In this document: positions 1-7,365 of the stretch, piece after piece
Layout of the letters: each line of letters begins with the position of its first letter
How positions within the stretch are numbered: position 1 is the first letter of the stretch
Source: Thermomicrobiales bacterium
GTDB lineage: Bacteria > Chloroflexota > Chloroflexia > Thermomicrobiales > UBA6265
Direction: 5' to 3'
Length of the DNA: 29,826 nt
Assembly: GCA_041390825.1 (NCBI GenBank)
Contig: JAWKPF010000043.1
Location: forward strand, 1 to 29,826
Notes under the pieces: model-generated
What the model was told of the DNA's origin: nothing
The model's database searches: none
Seen by the model: the letters and a program-made list of their open reading frames with translations, nothing else
Position numbers and translations under genes: made by a program

Positions 1-2
1 CG

Positions 3-20
3 CTCAACAAGGACCTTTAG
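3..20 (+). CDS. Possible last codons of a plus-strand gene cut by the window edge
   Basis: One plus-strand frame reads Leu-Asn-Lys-Asp-Leu and then TAG at 18-20. It is followed by a hairpin at 46-75, which is what one would expect at the end of a gene converging on the minus-strand operon. Five codons cannot identify a protein, and the frame may be chance. Confidence 0.15.
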   Translation, partial: LNKDL

Positions 21-45
21 CCACTACCACGCGTGCGAATCTCGG

Positions 46-75
46 AGACCGCCGGTCGGCAACGATCGGCGGTCT
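46..75. terminator. Hairpin between the left edge and the minus-strand operon end
   Basis: Nine-base arms AGACCGCCG (46-54) and CGGCGGTCT (67-75) are perfectly complementary around a 12-nt loop. The hairpin lies just past the stop of the last gene of the long minus-strand operon and before any gene to the left. Neither side has a real T tract, so it would be a weak or factor-assisted terminator, possibly bidirectional. Confidence 0.4.
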
Positions 76-99
76 TGCTGTTGCATCAGGCAGTGCTGC

Positions 100-1278
100 T
101 CAGAGCAGTGAGCGCTCGGAAGCGGTGTAGCGCCGTGCGCGAGGCTTGATGCGCACATCCTTCAGAATCGATTCCAGCTGGTCGGCGCGGGTCTCGATTG
201 CGAGCAGAGCCTCTCGCCCTACATCGTCGAAAACCTCGAAAGCCACCTCTCCTGAATCCCGGTGCGCCCATCCGCCGACAATTCGGCCATCGACCCAGAC
301 GGTGGGACCTCCATTGCCGACGTTGTCGAAAACCCGCTTCGCATGGTTACCGAGATAGAACGCTCTGTTTCTCCAGCCCATGGTGCTCGAATCGAGTCCG
401 GGCAGGAGCGCGACCCATGGGCCAGCCGATTCCACAGGATCGACATCGTCAGGCAGCACAAAACCGGGACCTGCGCTCGTTTGCACCTCGATAGCGCCTG
501 CGCGATCCAGAGCCTTGCGCGAGCGGCCTTTCGGCCATCCAGTCCACCAGGCAAGATCTTCGAGCGTGGCTGGCGCGTGCCCGGCCAACCACGAACGGGC
601 GATTTGGAGGTCACCATCGTCGGCGCCGGGGCGATCTGGCCAGTCATTTCGCCATTGGGTTGTCTCGACCCAGCTGACCTGTGAGGACGTCCAGCTTCCG
701 CGTGGTTGCCCACGCAGCACAATGCCCTTGGCCGACAAGAGCGTCAGTAACCGACTGGCAACTGACTGTGTCGTCAGGGTGTCACCTGGGCCGCTAATTG
801 GAAGGCGAGCGCTCAGGTACGGATCGCCTTCTCCGATCTCGGCACTTGTGGCTTCCGGATGGTCTGCCAGAAACGCAAGCAGGCGGCGCTGAGACTCCTC
901 GATCCAGCCAGCAGGATCGTCGATCCCTGCCGCATGCATGTAACGCACGAGGAGCCGCTCCTGATCGCGTGCAACCGTGGAATCGAACGACGACCACACG
1001 GCGGGAGCCAGGCGGTAGTCCACCGCAAACATCGTTCGCCGCATACCGAGCACGCGGACGATCGAACGGTCCAGATAGAGAGCCCGCTCCACGTCAGGAA
1101 TCGAAAGGGATGATGTGCGAGCCAGCACTCCAAGCACGGTCGAGGTATGGTCGGTGCTGTGGATGGCCGTGAGCGCGTTGGCGACGTCCGCAGGCGTCTC
1201 GGCTCGGTGGCCGTCCGCCAGCAGGTGGCGGCGTCCGAGGCGCGCCCTTCGTTCGTCGTCATCGATCAGGCGAGTCAA
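100..1278 (-). CDS. AlkZ-like winged-helix DNA-binding protein (HTH_42 family)
   Basis: This 392-residue protein matches the winged-helix family that includes the DNA glycosylases AlkZ and YcaQ, which excise crosslinked or bulky alkylated bases. Full family length, the Trp/Arg-rich middle (about 195-255) and the signature LLPGLDSSTMGWRNR at 291-305 support the family. Where AlkZ has its catalytic Gln-x-Gln (or YcaQ Gln-x-Asp) this protein has HSTD at 40-43, so glycosylase activity is uncertain. The start is TTG at 1278, six bases after the previous stop, with only a weak AGGCG ahead of it. It is the last gene of the long operon headed by uvrB, which fits a repair-related role. Family is fairly sure, activity is not. 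Confidence 0.8.
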   Translation of the reverse strand: MTRLIDDDERRARLGRRHLLADGHRAETPADVANALTAIHSTDHTSTVLGVLARTSSLSIPDVERALYLDRSIVRVLGMRRTMFAVDYRLAPAVWSSFDSTVARDQERLLVRYMHAAGIDDPAGWIEESQRRLLAFLADHPEATSAEIGEGDPYLSARLPISGPGDTLTTQSVASRLLTLLSAKGIVLRGQPRGSWTSSQVSWVETTQWRNDWPDRPGADDGDLQIARSWLAGHAPATLEDLAWWTGWPKGRSRKALDRAGAIEVQTSAGPGFVLPDDVDPVESAGPWVALLPGLDSSTMGWRNRAFYLGNHAKRVFDNVGNGGPTVWVDGRIVGGWAHRDSGEVAFEVFDDVGREALLAIETRADQLESILKDVRIKPRARRYTASERSLL

Positions 1279-1284
1279 CTGCGC

Positions 1285-2226
1285 CTACGCAAAGATGTCG
1301 ACGATGAGACGTTCCCGTTCGTCCCAGGTCGACATCGATTCGTCCATCACGACATAGGTTTTGCCCGGTGTCGACGACACTGCGCCGACGTTTCCGTCCT
1401 TGTCGAGTCCAACGATGTTCATCTCGCTGGCAAATGGATCGTCCAGTTGCTTCAGATCGAGCATGGCCTGCTTGAGGGCATCCTCGAGGCACATGCCGAA
1501 TCGCATGAAGGTGACCACGCTGTGCGCGGTGCAGCAACGCTGGGCCATCTCTCCACGCCCGGTGCAGGCAGCTGCGCCCCACCGATCATCACAGTAGTTG
1601 CCCGCACCGATGATGGGAGAGTCTCCAACGCGTCCCGGGTACTTCCATGCCCATCCCGACGTGCTGACCCCTGAGGCAATGCGTCCGAACTTGTCCTGAC
1701 AAAGGAAGTTGACGGTGCCATGCGCTTCGACCAATTGCGGGTCCGAGCTCATCCGCGAGACGAGGTCACGCATGTGCGCGTAGTAGTCCTGTTGCGCCGA
1801 GCCGAGGAGTGCAAGCTCGTCCGTGCGGGAGCGCCAGACCGCCATCGATTCGGGGGTGGTCAGATCCTTCGATTCGAGACCCGTTTCTGCTGCGAGGCGC
1901 CGCGCTCCTTCGCCAACGATCAGGACATGCGGGAGCCCGTCCATCACCGAACGGGCGAGTTGCGCGGCATCCTGATAGTCCTGGAGCGCGGCAACGCTTC
2001 CCGCGCGTAGCCCTTTTCCTTCCATGACACTTGCGTCGAGTTCGACCTGGCCGAGCATATTGGGGAGTCCGGAATAACCGACGCTGTGATCCTCTGGGTT
2101 CGCCTCGACAAGTGAAAGCGCGACCACGACGGCATCCATGGCGGATCCACCACCGCGCAGGACGTCGATAGCCGCTTCGATCCCAACAGAGCCGTTGGAC
2201 GATGCGACGATGATTCCGTTCGACAC
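1285..2226 (-). CDS. Isoaspartyl peptidase / N4-(beta-N-acetylglucosaminyl)-L-asparaginase family (Ntn hydrolase)
   Basis: A 313-residue Ntn-hydrolase of the T2 family, which hydrolyses isoaspartyl peptides or glycosylasparagine after cleaving itself at a threonine. The expected nucleophile is Thr171 in HGTVN, followed by the family block STSGWAWKYPGRVGDSPIIG (188-207) and the AACTGRGE segment (219-226), which shape substrate binding. The N-terminal GGGSAMDAVV is also typical. Residue 173 is Asn where the usual sequence is GTVG or DTIG. There is no signal peptide, so it is probably cytoplasmic and used in protein-damage turnover. The GTG start at 2226 has a good GAGGAG eight bases upstream. 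It follows the AIR-synthase-like gene by 13 nt. Confidence 0.85.
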   Translation of the reverse strand: MSNGIIVASSNGSVGIEAAIDVLRGGGSAMDAVVVALSLVEANPEDHSVGYSGLPNMLGQVELDASVMEGKGLRAGSVAALQDYQDAAQLARSVMDGLPHVLIVGEGARRLAAETGLESKDLTTPESMAVWRSRTDELALLGSAQQDYYAHMRDLVSRMSSDPQLVEAHGTVNFLCQDKFGRIASGVSTSGWAWKYPGRVGDSPIIGAGNYCDDRWGAAACTGRGEMAQRCCTAHSVVTFMRFGMCLEDALKQAMLDLKQLDDPFASEMNIVGLDKDGNVGAVSSTPGKTYVVMDESMSTWDERERLIVDIFA

Positions 2227-2239
2227 GTGTTCGACTCCT

Positions 2240-3265
2240 CTAGCGGCCCATGGCGAGCGCGCGCGTTACCTCGTCTGTTTGAAACACCGGGAGCTCGCCC
2301 GAGCGATTGGATTCGACAAGTTGAAAGCCGGTTGTAGTCGCGGTGAGTTTTCCGATCACGGCAGTCTGGACGCCGAGTTCGTTACATCGGGCGATCGCTC
2401 GATCGACCTCTGACGCGGAAACCGCAGCCAGAAGGGTTCCGGAAGAGAGCATTCCGAGCGGGTCGATGTGGAAGTGCGCCGCGATCTGCTGCGTTTCATC
2501 GAGCAACGGAACCAGACCACGATCCATGATCGCTCCCAGCCCCGATGCGGCAGCGATCTCGCGCACACCATTGGCGACACCGCCCTCGGTGGGGTCGTGC
2601 AAGGCGGTCACGGCGCCCGTTTCCAGCAACGCGCGCGCGATTCCTACGACGGAGATGCCGGGATCATGCAGGAGTCGCTGAGCGCGAACGACGAACTCCG
2701 CTCCGAAGCGTTGGTTCAGTTCCTCCGGGCGCTCGAGGGCAAGAAGCGCGGTTCCTTCGATGCCAGCAGGACGGGCGAGCAGTAGCCGGTCGCCGCGCTG
2801 GGCGCGTCCGGGGTGGAGCAGTCCGGACGGTCCGGCCGTGCCGATCAGTGTTCCCACGAGCAGCGGTCGAGGCACGCCTTCTGTGATCTCGGTGTGTCCG
2901 CCAATGAGCGAGATTCCGAGTTCCTTGCAGGCCACGGTCAGCTGCTGAAAGAGATCGGCGACCAGGGACGGCGTAGAGCCAGTTTCCGGCAAGAGCGCTG
3001 TGACGAGCATCCAGCGCGGAACCGCGCCCAGGCAGCTCAGATCGTTGGCATTGACGTTGACGAGGTAATGGCCAGCTTCCTGGGTGACGAACGTGACGGG
3101 ATCGTTCTTGATGACGAGCAGTGTTCCGTCGATATCGATGACCGCGGCGTCGCGTCCGAGTCCCGGACCGACCACCACAGACTCATCGTCCAGCGAGAGA
3201 CCGGCAAGGAGCGATCCGAGCAGATCGAACGGGAGTTTTCCGACTGGCAACGTGTCTTCGTGCAT
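2240..3265 (-). CDS. AIR-synthase-fold protein (HypE/ThiL/SelD-like)
   Basis: A 341-residue protein of the PurM/AIR-synthase ATP-binding fold. The N-terminal half has an acidic GLGRDAAVI motif, then DPVTFVTQEAGHYLVNVNAN, as in members that bind ATP-Mg; the C-terminal half has HDPTEGGVANGVRE and a GMLSSGTLL motif. It resembles HypE in layout but lacks the C-terminal cysteine tail HypE uses to make thiocyanate, and no hyp genes are nearby, so hydrogenase maturation is unlikely. The substrate is unknown. The ATG at 3265 is chosen because it follows the xseB stop by 8 nt; a longer reading of the same frame would run into xseB. No clear Shine-Dalgarno is visible, consistent with coupling to xseB. 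Confidence 0.75.
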   Translation of the reverse strand: MHEDTLPVGKLPFDLLGSLLAGLSLDDESVVVGPGLGRDAAVIDIDGTLLVIKNDPVTFVTQEAGHYLVNVNANDLSCLGAVPRWMLVTALLPETGSTPSLVADLFQQLTVACKELGISLIGGHTEITEGVPRPLLVGTLIGTAGPSGLLHPGRAQRGDRLLLARPAGIEGTALLALERPEELNQRFGAEFVVRAQRLLHDPGISVVGIARALLETGAVTALHDPTEGGVANGVREIAAASGLGAIMDRGLVPLLDETQQIAAHFHIDPLGMLSSGTLLAAVSASEVDRAIARCNELGVQTAVIGKLTATTTGFQLVESNRSGELPVFQTDEVTRALAMGR

Positions 3266-3273
3266 GGATGCGT

Positions 3274-3537
3274 CTAGAAGGGAGGCTCGGATGCCGCTTC
3301 GGTGTCGAGCGATCGCTGCACCATTTCGATTTGCAGCTCGGCGCGTTCGAGCAGTTGCTGGCAGCGATGGCTCAATCGCGCTCCCAGCTCGAAGCATGCG
3401 AGCGATTGATCGAGCGTCAAGTCACCTGCATCCAGGAGCCCAACAATGGCTTCCAGCGCAGCCATCGACTCCTCGAACGTGCCGTCGACACTCGCGTGTT
3501 GCCAGTTTGCGATCTCGGTAACCAGGTCGGTAGACAT
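3274..3537 (-). CDS. xseB: Exodeoxyribonuclease VII small subunit
   Basis: An 87-residue protein of the usual XseB size. The core from FEESMAALEAIVGLLDAGDL (21-40) through SLACFELGARL and the following helix matches the family's two-helix hairpin, which coils onto the long helical arm of XseA. Several copies bind one XseA to form exonuclease VII, which degrades single-stranded DNA to oligonucleotides. It starts at ATG 3537, 14 nt after the xseA stop, with a weak CAAGAGAG upstream. Gene order xseA-xseB is conserved widely. The acidic tail after about residue 78 is probably disordered. Confidence 0.9.
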   Translation of the reverse strand: MSTDLVTEIANWQHASVDGTFEESMAALEAIVGLLDAGDLTLDQSLACFELGARLSHRCQQLLERAELQIEMVQRSLDTEAASEPPF

Positions 3538-3551
3538 CGACTCTCTTGGGA

Positions 3552-4745
3552 TCACGAAGCGGTCGAGGTTACCAACGACTCGACCGAACCATCGACAAAC
3601 CGGGTACGAATGGCATCGCCAGGGGCGAGCTCGGCAGCAGCGCGCACGGGCCGACCCGTGCCTCCATGCTCCACGAAAGCATACCCGCGCTCCATGGTTT
3701 TCGCTGGGGACAATGCGTCCATGACGGCGACAGCGTGACGGAGCCGATCGTTGGTTCGGTCGAGTCTCGATTGGACGGCTTGCGGCAGCGAAGACTGCAA
3801 CTGCCGCAATTGATCCCAACGGTCCTGGAAGCCACGTTGGTCGATACGGTGGCCAATCCGTTCCACATCGACGATACGAATCGCCAGCTCCCGCTCGAAG
3901 CGATCTGCATGAAGCGCCAACGACTCGCGCAGCGATCGCAGATCGCCGAGAATGGCCGGGGAGACGAGCTCGGCGGCAGCGCTCGGTGTAGGCGCCCGGA
4001 GATCCGCAACCAGATCGAGGAGCGTCCAATCGGTCTCATGACCGATCGCGCTGATGACGGGGACAGGAGCGGCGAAGACGGCGCGTATCAGATTCTCATC
4101 GTTGAAGGCTGCCAGGTCTGAGGCGGATCCACCACCGCGAGCAATGACAATGACGTCGGGCGGATCGACTGCCAGCAGCGTGCGCAGGGCGGCAACGAGT
4201 TCAGCGGGAGCTGCATCACCCTGAACGGCTGCAGACGCCAGAATGAGCCGGGCAAACGGGTTGCGCCGCCGCATGACGTTTTGTATGTCGTGCCAAACCG
4301 CGCCCGAGGATGAGGTGATGATCCCAATGACCGCAGGGCGCTCGGGGATTTTTCGCTTGCGTGACTCCGCAAAGAGCCCTTCGGCTTCGAGTTGCTGACG
4401 CAGGAGCTCGAGCTCGAGCGCGGCGAGACCGATGCCCGCCTCCTCGATCAAATCGACATAAAACTGATAGCTACCGTCGGTCGGGTAGACCTCGATCTTC
4501 CCATGCGCGACGCACGATGCGCCGGGGGAGGGTAGGGACCGTTGTCGCAATGCATTCATGCGGAACATCGCGCAGCGCATGCGGGCGTCGTCTCCGGCCA
4601 GCGTGAAGAAGACGTGTCCAGACCGCGATACTGTCAGCTCCAGCACCTCGCCAGAAATCCAGATGTCGGCGAGCGTCGGGTCTGACGCGAAAAGGTCACG
4701 GATCCGATCCGTGACCTCTCGAACTGTGCGTGGCGTGTCGAGCAT
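3552..4745 (-). CDS. xseA: Exodeoxyribonuclease VII large subunit
   Basis: The 397-residue catalytic subunit of exonuclease VII. Residues 5-100 form the OB-fold that binds single-stranded DNA (IWISGEV, then the SGHVFFTLAGDDARMRCAMF strand pair). The catalytic domain contains AVIGIITSSSGAVWHDI (138-154), ARGGGSASDLAAFNDE (202-217) and AIGHETDWTLLDLVADLRAPTPSAAAE (233-259), the conserved blocks holding the presumed active site. A helical arm follows at about 270-345, where XseB attaches. The ATG at 4745 lies six bases past the accB stop. With uvrB at the operon head it places two DNA-repair activities in one transcript. Confidence 0.95.
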   Translation of the reverse strand: MLDTPRTVREVTDRIRDLFASDPTLADIWISGEVLELTVSRSGHVFFTLAGDDARMRCAMFRMNALRQRSLPSPGASCVAHGKIEVYPTDGSYQFYVDLIEEAGIGLAALELELLRQQLEAEGLFAESRKRKIPERPAVIGIITSSSGAVWHDIQNVMRRRNPFARLILASAAVQGDAAPAELVAALRTLLAVDPPDVIVIARGGGSASDLAAFNDENLIRAVFAAPVPVISAIGHETDWTLLDLVADLRAPTPSAAAELVSPAILGDLRSLRESLALHADRFERELAIRIVDVERIGHRIDQRGFQDRWDQLRQLQSSLPQAVQSRLDRTNDRLRHAVAVMDALSPAKTMERGYAFVEHGGTGRPVRAAAELAPGDAIRTRFVDGSVESLVTSTAS

Positions 4746-4751
4746 GACTTG

Positions 4752-5213
4752 CTAATCGAGCGGGGTGATGTGCACCAGCGGCTGTCCGTACTCGACCGGC
4801 TGCGCATTGGTGACCAGGATCTTGCTCACGATGCCGCCATGCTCGGAGGTGATCTCGTTCATGATCTTCATCGCTTCGATGATGCCGATCACCTGACCAG
4901 CTTCGACCTCGTCGCCTTCCTGGACGAACGGCGGTTCTCCCGGGCTTGGCGACGCGTAGAACGTGCCGATCATCGGCGATGTCACCACCAGTTGTCCGTC
5001 GTCCTGCTTCGAGGGCGCCGGTGTCGAAGTCTGAACCGAGACGGTCTCTGGTGCCGAATCGACTACGACTTTGCGCGGCGCCTCGATCTTGATGCGCACA
5101 CGCGACCCTTCGTGCTCGACATCGAGCGTCGTCAGGCCGAACTCGCGCATCTGACGGGCGGCGTCCTGAATGAAATCGGCAATGTCTTCCCAGGAAGCGG
5201 CGTTGTCTGGCAT
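4752..5213 (-). CDS. accB: Biotin carboxyl carrier protein of acetyl-CoA carboxylase
   Basis: A 153-residue carrier whose C-terminal biotinyl domain (about 75-153) holds EAMKIM at 113-118; Lys116 is the biotinylation site. The Pro/Ser-containing stretch at 57-72 is the flexible linker, and residues 1-45 are the N-terminal part found in BCCP. It carries carboxyl groups from biotin carboxylase (AccC) to carboxyltransferase (AccAD) to make malonyl-CoA for fatty-acid synthesis. GGAGG about 12 bases before the ATG supports the start. The efp-accB pairing is common in bacteria; accC does not follow here, so it must lie elsewhere. Confidence 0.93.
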   Translation of the reverse strand: MPDNAASWEDIADFIQDAARQMREFGLTTLDVEHEGSRVRIKIEAPRKVVVDSAPETVSVQTSTPAPSKQDDGQLVVTSPMIGTFYASPSPGEPPFVQEGDEVEAGQVIGIIEAMKIMNEITSEHGGIVSKILVTNAQPVEYGQPLVHITPLD

Positions 5214-5237
5214 CGCGAACTTTCCTCCAGGAACAGG

Positions 5238-5795
5238 TTAGGCGCGCTCGATGTACTCGCCGGTGCGGGTGTCGACCCGCAGCGGCTGGCCGATTTCGAT
5301 GAAGAGGGGAACGTTGACCACCAGCCCCGTCTCGAGCGTGGCCGGTTTCGTGCCGCCGGAGGCGGTGTCGCCCTTGAGCCCGGGATCGGTCTCAGTGACG
5401 ACCAACGTGACCGATGTCGGCAGCTCCAGGTCGATCGGTTCGTCCTGCCACGTCATGACGTCGAGCTCGTCATTCTCTTTGAGGAACTTGGCAGCGTCGC
5501 CGACGGCGGATTCGCTCAGCGTGAACTGATCGAACGTGTCCAGGTCCATGAAGTTGAAGCCGTCAGCATCCCGGTACAGGAACTGAACGTGCTTGCGCTC
5601 CAACCGTACGGCAGGAAACCGCGCGCCAGCCTGAACGGAATGAGTCGTTATCGCGCCGGTCCGAAGGTCACGGAGCGTCATGCGCAGTTGAGCGGAGCCG
5701 CGCCCCTGCTTGTTGTGCGAGAAATCGACAACCTTCACCAACCGGTTGTCGAACTCCATCGTCGTGCCCTTTCGGACATCTCCAGTCTCGATCAA
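5238..5795 (-). CDS. efp: Elongation factor P
   Basis: A 185-residue three-domain EF-P, the normal length, ending in TRTGEYIERA. It binds the ribosome between P and E sites and rescues stalling at consecutive prolines. The loop that reaches the peptidyl-transferase centre reads NKQGRGSA (28-35), so the tip residue is Arg32 rather than the lysine that EpmA or the Bacillus pathway modifies, and the usual KPGKG proline is missing. Arg32 is rhamnosylated by EarP in some proteobacteria but is, to my knowledge, unmodified in Thermus. No earP or epmA gene is in the window. The start is TTG at 5795 with a strong TAAGGAG about eight bases upstream. Confidence 0.95.
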   Translation of the reverse strand: MIETGDVRKGTTMEFDNRLVKVVDFSHNKQGRGSAQLRMTLRDLRTGAITTHSVQAGARFPAVRLERKHVQFLYRDADGFNFMDLDTFDQFTLSESAVGDAAKFLKENDELDVMTWQDEPIDLELPTSVTLVVTETDPGLKGDTASGGTKPATLETGLVVNVPLFIEIGQPLRVDTRTGEYIERA

Positions 5796-5807
5796 TGCGC
5801 TTTCTCC

Positions 5808-6893
5808 TTATCTGACCCGCGGCTTCTTGGGCGCGCGCGTCAGCACCTCATGTCCTTCATCAGTCACGAGCACGACATCCTCGATGCGTACTCCACCAAA
5901 TCCTCGCAAGTAGATGCCTGGCTCGACCGTGAGGATCGAGTTGGCAGGCAACGGGTCGTCGTTCCTGGAATGCATGAATGGGCCGTCATGTATGCGAACC
6001 CCAATTCCATGTCCAAGACCATGGACGAACTGCTCACCGTATCCGGCCGCTGTGATCACATCACGCGCCGCCGCATCGACCACGTTCGCAGGAACACCGG
6101 CACGAATCGTAGCAAGCGCGGCATCCTGGGCAGCCTGAACGATAGTGTAAATCTCCGCCAGTTGAGCAGGCGGCTCTCCGAGCCAATTGGTGCGAGTCAG
6201 GTCGGCGGTATAGCCATGCACCGTGGCGCCGATATCCATGATGATCGCCTCGTGCTCCTCCAGGGGACGATCACCAGGTTCGTGGTGCGGCTTGGCCGAA
6301 TTTGGACCGAACGCCACCGTGGGCGGGAATCCCCAGCCGTCGGCGCCTTGATCGAGAAACGAGATTGCGATCAGATTGGCGATTTCGCGTTCGGTGATAC
6401 CCGGCCGCAGCGCCTCGAGCGCCCGCTCGTACGCGATGTCGGTGATCTCGATCGCCCGCCGGTGGTAGCTGACCTCTTCGGGCGTCTTGACCCAACGCAG
6501 GCGGTCGATTTGGTCCCCGATCGAAACGATCTCGATGCTGCCGAGGTGCTCGCTCAGGCGAACAAAGGAGTCATGTGGCAGGGTGGCGGTTTCGATTCCG
6601 ACCCGTCTTGCGCCGTCAGCCTTGATGGCTTCGCCGACCTGCTTTTCCCATGGAGCGGTCGACTTGACGGCCTCGAATTCCGGAGCCGCGGCCTGAGCCC
6701 AGTCGATGTTGTTCGGGTTGGTATAGAGCTGCGCGGACGAAGGGGTAACGAGTAACACTCCGGCGGAACGACCGGAGTGATCGTCAGCCCGATAACCGCT
6801 GACGAAATACCGGTTGTCCTGATCGGAGATCAGGATCGCATCCCAATCTTCAGAGGCAAGAACGGATCGAAGTTGCTCGACACGATTGGTCAT
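5808..6893 (-). CDS. M24 family metallopeptidase, Xaa-Pro dipeptidase type
   Basis: A 361-residue two-domain protein: a creatinase-like N-terminal domain (about 5-135) and a pita-bread catalytic domain. All five metal ligands are present: Asp220 (MDIGATV), Asp231 (TADLTRT), His295 (HGLGHG), Glu324 (TVEPGIY) and Glu338 (RIEDVV). His304 in RIHDGP is a further active-site histidine. Such enzymes remove an N-terminal residue ahead of proline or split X-Pro dipeptides in the cytoplasm. The ATG at 6893 has GAGGGAT at suitable spacing. Its place directly before efp, between aroQ and efp, is a common arrangement in Gram-positive and related genomes. Confidence 0.92.
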   Translation of the reverse strand: MTNRVEQLRSVLASEDWDAILISDQDNRYFVSGYRADDHSGRSAGVLLVTPSSAQLYTNPNNIDWAQAAAPEFEAVKSTAPWEKQVGEAIKADGARRVGIETATLPHDSFVRLSEHLGSIEIVSIGDQIDRLRWVKTPEEVSYHRRAIEITDIAYERALEALRPGITEREIANLIAISFLDQGADGWGFPPTVAFGPNSAKPHHEPGDRPLEEHEAIIMDIGATVHGYTADLTRTNWLGEPPAQLAEIYTIVQAAQDAALATIRAGVPANVVDAAARDVITAAGYGEQFVHGLGHGIGVRIHDGPFMHSRNDDPLPANSILTVEPGIYLRGFGGVRIEDVVLVTDEGHEVLTRAPKKPRVR

Positions 6894-6905
6894 GAGATCC
6901 CTCGG

Positions 6906-7352
6906 CTACGGGTAGGTCTTCAAACAGAAATCGAGCGCCAGCCGGTACCCGTCGACACCGAGGCCCACGATTTGCCCCCGCGCGACTGCCGAGATCACGG
7001 AGTGATGGCGGAAAGACTCGCGTGCGTGGATGTTGCTGATATGAACCTCGATTGCGGGAGTGCCCACGCCGCTGAGCGCGTCCCGGAGCGCGATGCTGTA
7101 GTGGCTCAGCGCCCCGGGGTTGATGATGATGGCGTTCGAGTCCGGGCCGTGGGTCTGGATGGCATCGACCAGCACTCCCTCATGGTTCGATTGCAGCGCC
7201 ACGATCGTGGCAGGTGGGTCGGCGGCCGCGGCCTGCGCTTCGAGACCGGCGACGATGTCCTGCAACGTCGTGTGGCCGTAGATCGCCGGCTCGCGGGTAC
7301 CGAGCAGGTTGAGATTGGGACCGTTGAGCACCAGATATTTTCGTTCGGTCAC
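6906..7352 (-). CDS. aroQ: 3-dehydroquinate dehydratase, type II
   Basis: A 148-residue type II dehydroquinase, the dodecameric enzyme for step three of the shikimate pathway. Landmarks are NGPNLNLLGTREPAIYG (10-26) with the catalytic loop Arg20 and Tyr25, QSNHEG (55-60), INPGALSHYS (77-86) with the general-acid His84, and EVHISNIHARESFRHHS (102-118) with the substrate-binding segment. The motif has Leu-Ser where Tyr-Thr is more usual, a tolerated change. The GTG at 7352 is preferred because it lies 13 nt after the previous stop and gives the family's normal length; a longer reading would overlap the upstream gene by about 40-95 nt. Confidence 0.93.
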   Translation of the reverse strand: MTERKYLVLNGPNLNLLGTREPAIYGHTTLQDIVAGLEAQAAAADPPATIVALQSNHEGVLVDAIQTHGPDSNAIIINPGALSHYSIALRDALSGVGTPAIEVHISNIHARESFRHHSVISAVARGQIVGLGVDGYRLALDFCLKTYP

Positions 7353-7365
7353 GCGCGATCGAATC

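Noticed and set aside
2391..2408. Frequent CGATCG-containing words, as in cyanobacterial HIP1 repeats
   Set aside because: They do look common across the window, but without counts against codon and base composition an enrichment cannot be claimed.
2240..3265. Hydrogenase maturation factor HypE
   Set aside because: The fold fits, but the C-terminal cysteine motif needed for the HypE reaction is missing and no hydrogenase genes are present.
4749..6755. A 668-codon open frame on the plus strand, antisense to accB, efp and the M24 peptidase
   Set aside because: The minus-strand genes here are unmistakable with all catalytic residues. The antisense frame has no recognisable domain, is rich in Arg/Asp/Leu as expected from mirrored GC-rich codons, and has no ribosome site. 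It is a codon-bias shadow.
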